Positions 1-5,189 of a stretch of 5,189 nucleotides of DNA are shown piece by piece. Location of the stretch: the NCBI GenBank assembly GCA_025934545.1, contig JAICXV010000231.1, forward strand, positions 1-5,189, written 5' to 3'. Numbering within the stretch: the first letter of the stretch is position 1; each line of letters begins with the position of its first letter. The translations under genes and the position numbers were made by a program. The notes under the pieces are model-generated. The model was not told where the DNA came from, searched no databases, and saw only the letters and a program-made list of their open reading frames with translations. This DNA comes from Verrucomicrobiia bacterium. GTDB taxonomy: Bacteria > Verrucomicrobiota > Verrucomicrobiia > Limisphaerales > Palsa-1400.

Positions 1-749
1 GCGTTTACCCACGGCGATTGCACACTTTTAGCGGCGACGAGCAGTTTGCTGCGGGTGGCTTCTGGTTTGTTCCCGTCAGCGTCGACATGCAGCCGAATGG
101 TCGGCGATTCCGAAACCACAATTTGGTTAAGCACGTTGGCAACGCGGACGAGCGTCGCTTGCAAGTTTCGATTCGTTTTTGCGCCTCTGTGCAAAATAGG
201 CCAGGCGGGCAACTTCGAATAATTCGAGACGACACCGTCGAGCACGATATTGACGTTGTGAAAAGTCGCTCGGCCGCGGGTGAGTTCCGCAACGTCGTTG
301 GTGAGCAAGCGCAGGCCAATGCTTACGTTCGTTACCGAAAGTGTGCCGGCATTGGTATCGGCCAGCGGTAGATGAAATTGTCCTTTGATAATACGCGCGG
401 CGCTCAGGTTGATTTTGCCGCGCAGGAGTTTTAAAGCGTCGAGGTGAACGTCCGTCCGTGACGCGGAGATATCCGCGGCGAACGACGGATCTATTCTACG
501 AAACGATGGCTTGTCAATAATGACGCTTGTGCCGATCCCCAAACGCATGTTGGTAAATTGAACGTCCCAGCCTTGCTCGCGCAGTTTGGCGACCAGTGGT
601 TTCTTAACGAAATCGGGCAAGCCTTTTTCATGGAGATAAAACACTGTGCCGATGAGCAACAGCACCAGCAGCAGCAGCAGCACGCGAACTAGCCGCACCC
701 ATCCACGAAACGTTTTGAGTGAGAGTCGGGGAAAGAGCTTCATACTCAT
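1..749 (-). CDS. AsmA-like membrane-anchored protein, N-terminal part (C-terminus beyond left edge)
   Basis: The frame is open from an ATG at 749 to the left edge: 249 codons, no stop. The start is chosen because it forms an ATGA overlap with the stop of the upstream DUF4340 gene. A second in-frame ATG at 743 (residue 3) is equally possible, and neither has a clear Shine-Dalgarno. Residues 1-22 are very basic (K4, R8, K12, R15, R19, R22), followed by one hydrophobic helix at about 23-39 with a run of five leucines. This predicts a cytoplasmic N-terminus and an exported remainder. From about residue 43 comes a segment of the kind that begins AsmA/TamB/DUF748-type proteins: a short helix (LPDFVKKPL), then GWDVQFTNMRLGIG, then alternating beta strands up to residue 249. 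AsmA-like proteins are membrane-anchored envelope proteins, several of them implicated in phospholipid transport or outer-membrane homeostasis. The family call rests on pattern only, because the diagnostic C-terminal region is missing. Full AsmA-like proteins are usually 500 residues or longer, so at least half is probably outside the window. Confidence 0.6.
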   Translation of the reverse strand, partial: MSMKLFPRLSLKTFRGWVRLVRVLLLLLVLLLIGTVFYLHEKGLPDFVKKPLVAKLREQGWDVQFTNMRLGIGTSVIIDKPSFRRIDPSFAADISASRTDVHLDALKLLRGKINLSAARIIKGQFHLPLADTNAGTLSVTNVSIGLRLLTNDVAELTRGRATFHNVNIVLDGVVSNYSKLPAWPILHRGAKTNRNLQATLVRVANVLNQIVVSESPTIRLHVDADGNKPEATRSKLLVAAKSVQSPWVN

Positions 750-2563
750 TCGCGCCGGACGCGAAATGCCGGAGGAATGGTCAGGTCGTTTTTAACGAAT
801 TCAAGATAGAGCGTCACCGGAAACTCAAAAACCCAGCGTTGACCGTCGCGGACCACCGTCGCGTAGGGATGCGTATATTCAGATGCTTTGCCGAACGCGA
901 TGGAATACGTTTCGGTGCGGTCACCATCCTTCACTTCAAAGGTGACTTGATGATCGGTTTCCTTGAAACCAAAGCGTTCCAAATTGGCATCACCGCGCTG
1001 GATCCAATAATTAGCCCGCAATTCACCCATCCGATGCAGCGTTTCTTCCATCGAATCCTGGTGGATGAGACCGCTGTAACCGGGAGCAAAGGTCCATTGG
1101 CCAAATGGATCGCGAATCATTTTTCGAACGTAACCCTCTTGCCGAATAGTAATCGCGACGACCTGTTTGCCGTTGAAACTCCAGACGCGCCGATCACGCA
1201 ACTGCCACGAAACCTGCGGCAATCGGGCGAAGTATTCGGCGGGAACGGTGTTAACCGATTCTTCTTCAGTGCAACGTTCAAAAATACGGCCGGTGTTGTT
1301 CGTACCAAACTCAAGATGGGCGACGGCGTAATCCGGAGCGTTGCCCATAGCCGAGGATTTGAGTGTGAATTGAGCAAGCGGCGTTTTCAGACCGTAATCA
1401 GCAAGGTCGGCGACGACCGTTTTTTCGCGCTCGATTTCAGCGCCAGTGAACACTTCCAACATGCCATGGACCAATGCGTCATCGGCCGGGAATGTTTCGG
1501 AACCGACGACCTGCCATGTCTGGTCGGCTTTGCGTTCCACCTTGAACTGATCGTTCGCGCGCACTTGCATGCCGTCAATGAACTCAGGTGGAACGCTCAC
1601 CATATGCGGATCGAGGAAATTTGTATAAACCGTTTGCCAGGCCAACAAAGGCGCCTTCGGGACGAGCATAATATTCGTAGTATCGCTCCGTTGAACATAC
1701 ACCAGATTGGTCTGGTTCGTAGGGCTTGAACCCATACGCAGATTCAAAATGGCATTCGTCGCCCGGGTAAAAGCCAGATCCGATGCCGTGATTGAACCCG
1801 GCTGCAATCCGAACGGTTCGAGATCTTTGGCGTCGTCGGTGACGAAGGCGACGGCATTGACTCCACCGAGCATTTTCAACAGTTCCTCAATCTTTGGCGT
1901 GTCCGCGCGCGCCTGAACAGGTGTTTGCATCCGCCAAAGTTTTGTTTTTGGGTCGGAATCCAATTCAACGACTTTCGCTTGGTTGGTCACACGCAAACCA
2001 TCGAAGGGAACGTCTGCAAGACGAACCAATGCTTTGTCGCGCCAACCAGTGGGATCAGCCGGAATCGCATTCAAAAATTCGCTTGAAGCGAGGTAAATAT
2101 TATCGCCGCCGCGCATTTGCAAAAACACCTCGTCTGCGAACGCCGAACTCGAACCGACGTCGAGAATATATTTGTTGGAACTTGTTTCGACCGTGATCGA
2201 CAACTGCGGAGAGGCCATGCCGAACTCTTCCTGCGCATTGGGGCGGTCCTTAAGTTCGTTGGCCGACAAACGTGTTTTCCATTCGGCATCAGCCATCGAC
2301 TTCAGCAATAAATTAATGCGATCGGCATCGGCGGGGTAACGGATCGGCCGTGTGATCCGCCACGAGTTGTTCGTCACTTCGAGTTGAATGTCGTCACCGG
2401 TTGCCGTGCGCACGCGGAGGTGTCGCACATCGCCGGGCGCGAATGCTGGAAAAATTTTGCGCGAGCTTTCGCGCAAGCGCTGCTGACGAAACGGCTTTTC
2501 CACCAGCAGGACGAATCCGAGCAGGACCAGCGCAGTTGTGACAAGGGCAACAGTCGCCTTCAC
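746..2563 (-). CDS. Membrane-anchored DUF4340 protein with four tandem modules
   Basis: A 605-residue protein with a GTG start at 2563. The start is supported by GGAGGT just upstream and by a hydrophobic helix (about residues 5-21) beginning immediately after it; no nearby ATG would keep that helix. After a basic linker (about 22-37) the protein is four copies of one module of about 140 residues: roughly 43-182, 185-325, 326-465 and 466-599. Each has an opening strand, a Trp-centred strand (W68, W210, W350, W490), an Ala-Asp or Asp before a helix (D79, D221, D361, D503), a Phe/Tyr-Gly turn (F114-G115, F251-G252, Y390-G391, F531-G532) and a closing aromatic beta region. This matches the style of DUF4340 (PF14238), a family of unknown biochemical function commonly encoded beside GldG-like ABC components. 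No catalytic motif is seen, and C431 is the only cysteine I find. It follows the GldG-like gene by one base and overlaps the AsmA-like gene by four. I infer a scaffold or substrate-engaging subunit of the ABC system, probably exported; the inference is not proven. Confidence 0.85.
   Translation of the reverse strand: MKATVALVTTALVLLGFVLLVEKPFRQQRLRESSRKIFPAFAPGDVRHLRVRTATGDDIQLEVTNNSWRITRPIRYPADADRINLLLKSMADAEWKTRLSANELKDRPNAQEEFGMASPQLSITVETSSNKYILDVGSSSAFADEVFLQMRGGDNIYLASSEFLNAIPADPTGWRDKALVRLADVPFDGLRVTNQAKVVELDSDPKTKLWRMQTPVQARADTPKIEELLKMLGGVNAVAFVTDDAKDLEPFGLQPGSITASDLAFTRATNAILNLRMGSSPTNQTNLVYVQRSDTTNIMLVPKAPLLAWQTVYTNFLDPHMVSVPPEFIDGMQVRANDQFKVERKADQTWQVVGSETFPADDALVHGMLEVFTGAEIEREKTVVADLADYGLKTPLAQFTLKSSAMGNAPDYAVAHLEFGTNNTGRIFERCTEEESVNTVPAEYFARLPQVSWQLRDRRVWSFNGKQVVAITIRQEGYVRKMIRDPFGQWTFAPGYSGLIHQDSMEETLHRMGELRANYWIQRGDANLERFGFKETDHQVTFEVKDGDRTETYSIAFGKASEYTHPYATVVRDGQRWVFEFPVTLYLEFVKNDLTIPPAFRVRRE
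767..2434 (-). repeat. Four tandem protein-level repeats, period about 140 residues
   Basis: Within the DUF4340 protein, module 1 lies at about 2015-2434, module 2 at 1589-2011, module 3 at 1169-1588 and module 4 at 767-1168. The conserved Trp recurs at residues 68, 210, 350 and 490 (spacing 142, 140, 140). The Asp before the helix recurs at 79, 221, 361 and 503. The aromatic-Gly turn recurs at 115, 252, 391 and 532 (Gly positions). The similarity is at protein level and I see no long DNA identity between modules, so the duplication looks old. Module 4 is the most divergent: it lacks the Ala-Asp pair seen in the others (it has HQD at 501-503). Boundaries are approximate. Confidence 0.8.
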
Positions 2564-2564
2564 G

Positions 2565-4064
2565 TTACCTCCGGCGTCTCAGCCACACTAATGCGCCCAA
2601 CGCGATGACAAAGCCGGGAAGACCGGCCAGGAACAGCCACTGCAGACCGACCATCTGCGAGCCGCTCAAGATCAATTTATATTCGCGAATCGGTCGCGCC
2701 GTCACTCCCTTGAGCAACACTTCGGGGCGTTCGAGGAGCCAATCCAGCGCGAGACCGGCAAAATAGTGGTTCGCAACGGAATCGATCATGGAATCGTCCA
2801 GAAAATCGGCATCGCCCACAATGATCATACGCGTGCCACCGCCGCGAGTCGTGTTGACACCTTTGATGACGCCTTGTTCCACGGCCACCATCAACGGGAA
2901 TTTGCCGGTCGTTCGGCCATCCGTGGCGAGATCACTGGTTTCGGCGAGCACACTAATTTCCGGTGCGCCGGGCACTTTGGCGTTGCCGGTTGTTGGATAG
3001 ACGGCCCGGGGCGATGCGATGCGAATGAACAACTGCTCCGTCAGCAGCGGTTTGGTAATCGGATGTGTCCCCAGACGAGCGATCAGGAAATCTTTATCGC
3101 TCAATCCGATCCGGACGCGGGCATCGTGCTCAACGAGCGGCGCGTCGCCGACTTTAACGCCCCAGGTTTGCAGCAGGTCTTCCAGTCCGCATTCTTTGTT
3201 GAGCAAGGCGAACATGCGTCCCCCTTGCTTGAGGTAATCTTCGATTTTGGAAAGTTCCTCCGGCAACAAATGTCCGAGGCTCGGACCAGCGACGATAAGC
3301 AACTGGCAATCGGTTGGTATTGTGTTGGTGCCCTGGAGCGACAGTCGGTCCCAATCGCTGTCCGCTTCGTCTTTGAGAACGCTGGCTAATTTGGAATACG
3401 TCGCGCGCGATTTTCCTTCAGCCTCTTCGGTCGCGCTTCCCGGCGAGTGCTCGCCGTGGCCGAAGAGAAAATAGGTTTTGAGCGGGCGCGGAAAACTGAC
3501 GCTCAGGATCGCCGATGTGAAAAATATTTCGCCCCGAAATGCGCTGCGTCGAACTGTTTTGCTGCGTCCGGCGAGAACGGCGCTGAAATCGTATTCTGCG
3601 AGATTTTTCGCGTAATCAATTTTTGTATGACCGTTGCTTTCGAATAAAATGAAATCGCGTTCCTTCAAACCATTCAACTTATGCGCCGCCAGGAACGCTT
3701 TGGCTTCGGCATCAAAGCGCGTATAGTCGAGCGTTTTGACGTGAATGTGCGCGGGATTCGCGTTGTGATATTCGGTTAATAAGCCGGCGACCAGGCTGTA
3801 AATGTCCTCTTCGTCGCCGTGCGGCGAAAAAAAGATAGTGATGTCGACGTTGTTGGTCAGAGATTTGAGAAGGCCCTCCGTTTGGGGCGATAGCCGAAAT
3901 GCCGAGCCAGCGCCCCACTGCGTGCGTTTGAAATGGCCGCTGGCCACATAATTAACCAGGACCACAATCGCGAGGAAGGCCACGATTGCCAGAAACGAGT
4001 TCAGGCCGTTGATCCAGCGCCTCCCGGCGGAAAAAGTCGATTGGTTGTCGTTCGGCGAGTTCAT
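2565..4064 (-). CDS. GldG-like ABC transporter auxiliary protein
   Basis: A 499-residue protein beginning at ATG 4064, which shares its A with the TAA stop of the permease gene (TAATG). Only a weak GGA precedes it, so coupling probably drives translation. A cytoplasmic N-terminus with R15-R16 leads into a membrane helix (about 21-40). A large domain follows, and then a second helix at about 472-494 ending in an Arg cluster (496-499). Both ends are therefore predicted cytoplasmic, with about 430 residues outside. The domain has hallmarks of the GldG/ABC_transp_aux family (PF09822, COG3225): the strand-turn FLFGHGEHSP (199-208), the hydrophobic strand LLIVAGPS (255-262), the helix-strand YLKQGGRMFALL (277-288), and near the C-terminus IIVGDADFLDD (414-424) followed by the NHYFAGLALDWLLERPE segment. 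GldG was named in gliding Bacteroidota, where it accompanies the GldA-GldF ABC transporter, but homologues are widespread in non-gliding bacteria. It probably serves as the extracytoplasmic part of this transporter, together with the DUF4340 protein. The substrate is unknown. Confidence 0.88.
   Translation of the reverse strand: MNSPNDNQSTFSAGRRWINGLNSFLAIVAFLAIVVLVNYVASGHFKRTQWGAGSAFRLSPQTEGLLKSLTNNVDITIFFSPHGDEEDIYSLVAGLLTEYHNANPAHIHVKTLDYTRFDAEAKAFLAAHKLNGLKERDFILFESNGHTKIDYAKNLAEYDFSAVLAGRSKTVRRSAFRGEIFFTSAILSVSFPRPLKTYFLFGHGEHSPGSATEEAEGKSRATYSKLASVLKDEADSDWDRLSLQGTNTIPTDCQLLIVAGPSLGHLLPEELSKIEDYLKQGGRMFALLNKECGLEDLLQTWGVKVGDAPLVEHDARVRIGLSDKDFLIARLGTHPITKPLLTEQLFIRIASPRAVYPTTGNAKVPGAPEISVLAETSDLATDGRTTGKFPLMVAVEQGVIKGVNTTRGGGTRMIIVGDADFLDDSMIDSVANHYFAGLALDWLLERPEVLLKGVTARPIREYKLILSGSQMVGLQWLFLAGLPGFVIALGALVWLRRRR
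2567..2572 (-). promoter_or_regulatory. Shine-Dalgarno of the DUF4340 gene, overlapping the upstream stop codon
   Basis: On the minus strand the sequence reads GGAGGTAACGTG. The GGAGGT core is strong, its last T is the first base of the TAA stop of the GldG-like gene, and the GTG start follows after only three more bases. The site decides the start: it supports GTG at 2563 and suggests that a ribosome finishing the upstream gene reinitiates here. Confidence 0.75.
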
Positions 4065-4813
4065 TATTTCCAGCGCCGGCTTTCGACGACGCGGTGTGTC
4101 AGGAACAAAAAGAACGCGCTCGCACTGACGTAGAACACAATGTAACGGCTATCGATTACGCCACGGGAGAAATCGAGCATTTGCGTGTAGATTGACATGG
4201 CCTTAAGCGTTTCGTTCGACCAATCCGACTTCATCGAAAGCTGGTCCGCCAGAAAACTCAGCGCGAACAATGCGAATCCGATCGCAAACGCGACCATGGC
4301 CGCCACGATTTGGTTTTTCGTCAGTGACGACGCAAAACATCCAAGCGCGATGTAGAGCATTCCGAGCAGTGCAATGCCGAGATACGTCGTGCCGATGTTG
4401 GCCGGATCAAGCAGCGTCGGCTCATGCGTGAAGTAGCGCAGAAAAAAAAGGCAAATGAGCAGCGGACTCCACAACACGATATAGAACACCAAACCGGCGG
4501 TGAACTTGGCCATGACGACTTGCAAATCGGACACCGGCGTGGTCATCAAACTTTCGAAGGTGCCGCTGGCTTTTTCCATCGCGAAGAGACGCATGGTGAT
4601 GACCGGAACCGAGAACAGCAGGATCAACCAGAAATAAAATCCGAAGAAGATTTCTGTGACAGGCATAACCGTCGCCTCGCCCTGCAGTTTTGAAGCGAGG
4701 CTGACGAAACTCAGACCCATCAAAAACACCGCCGCCGCGATAACAATGTAACCCATGACCGACATGAAGAAGTGGCCCAGTTCCCGTCGTGTCAACGTGA
4801 GGTAAGCCTGCAT
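4064..4813 (-). CDS. ABC-2 type transporter permease (GldF-like)
   Basis: A 249-residue integral membrane protein. The start is ATG 4813, overlapping the ATPase stop (TGATG) and preceded by GGAGGA. An upstream in-frame ATG at 4900 would add 29 hydrophilic residues that are only a shadow of the ATPase gene. Six membrane helices are visible at about 21-41, 55-75, 104-125, 142-162, 168-190 and 224-241. Between helices 2 and 3 lies the family's cytoplasmic signature MRLFAMEKASGTFESL (74-89), followed by TTPVSDLQVVMAKF, the region expected to contact the ATPase. FSRGVIDSRYI (215-225) before the last helix is another typical ABC-2 permease feature (COG1277/PF12679 type). Length is normal for a half-transporter permease, which would act as a homodimer with two ATPase subunits. 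It has no large extracytoplasmic domain of its own, so substrate contact probably falls to the downstream GldG-like and DUF4340 proteins. The direction and substrate of transport cannot be read from the sequence. Confidence 0.92.
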   Translation of the reverse strand: MQAYLTLTRRELGHFFMSVMGYIVIAAAVFLMGLSFVSLASKLQGEATVMPVTEIFFGFYFWLILLFSVPVITMRLFAMEKASGTFESLMTTPVSDLQVVMAKFTAGLVFYIVLWSPLLICLFFLRYFTHEPTLLDPANIGTTYLGIALLGMLYIALGCFASSLTKNQIVAAMVAFAIGFALFALSFLADQLSMKSDWSNETLKAMSIYTQMLDFSRGVIDSRYIVFYVSASAFFLFLTHRVVESRRWK

Positions 4814-5189
4814 CAGGATTCCTCCAGTTCCGGCCGCGTCAGGCGCATGTAAATATCTTCGAGCGAGTGGCGTTTCTGCGTCAGTTCGCGAATTTTCCAA
4901 CTACGCTCTTTGGCAATGTCGAAAATTACTGGGCGCAGATCGATGCCGTTTTGTGAGGTGATAGCGCAACGGAAATAATCGCCTTCCGCCGCGCAAACGT
5001 CCCAGTCATCCACTTCCGGCATTTGGTCCCACAGTTCGCGCAAGACCGATTCAGGCGCGGCGATCTCGGCGATGATTTCGCCGGGTTTGCTCATCCCGTT
5101 GCGCAGATTGTCCAAACTGTCGGAAGCGCGAATTTTCCCGCCATATAATATGAGCACGCGGCTGCACGTCATTTCGACCTCGGATAAAA
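4813..5189 (-). CDS. ABC transporter ATP-binding protein, C-terminal part (N-terminus beyond right edge)
   Basis: The last 124 codons and the stop of an ABC ATPase; the frame stays open to the right edge (first complete codon at 5187). The fragment begins LSEVEMTCSRVLILYGGKI, the segment that normally follows the switch-loop histidine in ABC-2 type ATPases (usual form: SSH-ILSEVE-x-TCDRV-x-I-x-x-GK). Walker A, the signature motif, Walker B and the His are therefore outside the window. The ATG at 5172 lies inside this conserved segment and is not the true start. Residues from about 36 on form the C-terminal accessory domain common in GldA- and NatA-like exporters, with two beta-rich halves, ending in SLEDIYMRLTRPELEES; the SLED(I/V)(Y/F) motif is typical of the end of these proteins. 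It would energise the permease encoded immediately downstream, with which it shares one base. Family assignment is secure. GldA-like is a description by context, not a claim of gliding motility. Confidence 0.9.
   Translation of the reverse strand, partial: LSEVEMTCSRVLILYGGKIRASDSLDNLRNGMSKPGEIIAEIAAPESVLRELWDQMPEVDDWDVCAAEGDYFRCAITSQNGIDLRPVIFDIAKERSWKIRELTQKRHSLEDIYMRLTRPELEES
4820..4825 (-). promoter_or_regulatory. Shine-Dalgarno of the permease gene
   Basis: Minus strand GGAGGA lies six bases before the ATG at 4813 and inside the last codons of the ATPase gene. It is a strong match at standard spacing and decides the permease start against the in-frame ATG at 4900. Confidence 0.75.

Noticed and set aside
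215..227. Short near-palindrome TCGAATAATTCGA
   Set aside because: It lies inside the AsmA-like coding region, is too short for a terminator, and is consistent with ordinary codon sequence.
18..371. Open frame of 117 codons on the plus strand, and a minus-strand frame at 5-319
   Set aside because: Both overlap the continuous AsmA-like frame that starts with an ATGA overlap at 749 and stays open to the edge; neither has a signal of its own.
719..1729. Open frame of 336 codons on the plus strand
   Set aside because: It lies almost entirely antisense to the DUF4340 gene, whose modules 2-4 show clear protein-level repeat conservation here. The plus-strand translation has no recognisable domain, and every other gene runs on the minus strand.
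2766..3389. Open frame of 207 codons on the plus strand
   Set aside because: It is antisense to the conserved core of the GldG-like gene; the translation resembles no family and fits a shadow frame.
4814..4900. N-terminal extension of the permease to an ATG at 4900
   Set aside because: The extra 29 residues are hydrophilic and overlap the conserved C-terminal end of the ATPase. The ATG at 4813 has a strong Shine-Dalgarno and a TGATG junction.
4813..5172. A separate 119-residue protein starting at ATG 5172
   Set aside because: The frame continues upstream as LSEVE, the conserved stretch after the ABC ATPase switch histidine, so this is the tail of a longer gene cut by the window edge.
2565..5189. 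Gliding-motility function (gldA/gldF/gldG)
   Set aside because: The family names come from Bacteroidota gliders. Homologues are widespread without gliding, and nothing in this window encodes other gliding components.

Overview
The window is wall-to-wall coding sequence on the minus strand. It reads from right to left as one tightly packed array of five genes: (1) the C-terminal part of an ABC transporter ATPase (4813-5189, cut by the right edge); (2) an ABC-2 type permease (4064-4813); (3) a GldG-like auxiliary protein with a large domain between two membrane anchors (2565-4064); (4) a membrane-anchored protein made of four tandem DUF4340-type modules (746-2563); (5) the N-terminal part of an AsmA-like membrane-anchored protein (1-749, cut by the left edge). 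No rRNA, tRNA, CRISPR array, insertion sequence, promoter or terminator is visible. No intergenic stretch is longer than one base, so the operon promoter must lie beyond position 5189 and the terminator beyond position 1.

Every junction suggests translational coupling: TGATG between ATPase and permease, TAATG between permease and GldG-like gene, TAA-C-GTG between GldG-like gene and DUF4340 gene (its Shine-Dalgarno runs into the upstream stop codon), and ATGA between DUF4340 gene and AsmA-like gene. This implies equimolar or ordered production of proteins that probably work together.

Functionally, the first three genes match the architecture of the GldA/GldF/GldG family: an ATPase with a C-terminal accessory domain, a six-helix ABC-2 permease, and an auxiliary subunit. 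Such cassettes, often followed by a DUF4340 gene, occur in many non-gliding bacteria, and their substrate is generally unknown. The two or three downstream proteins expose large domains probably outside the cytoplasmic membrane. The AsmA-like protein, if confirmed, hints at lipid or envelope handling, but that is inference.

The moderate GC content (judged by eye), the cassette type and the protein style suggest a member of the Planctomycetota-Verrucomicrobiota-Chlamydiota group, most likely Verrucomicrobiota (Pedosphaera/Limisphaerales-like). This is an impression from sequence style, not a search result. The most notable sequence-level observation is the four-fold repeat with a period of about 140 residues in the DUF4340 protein.
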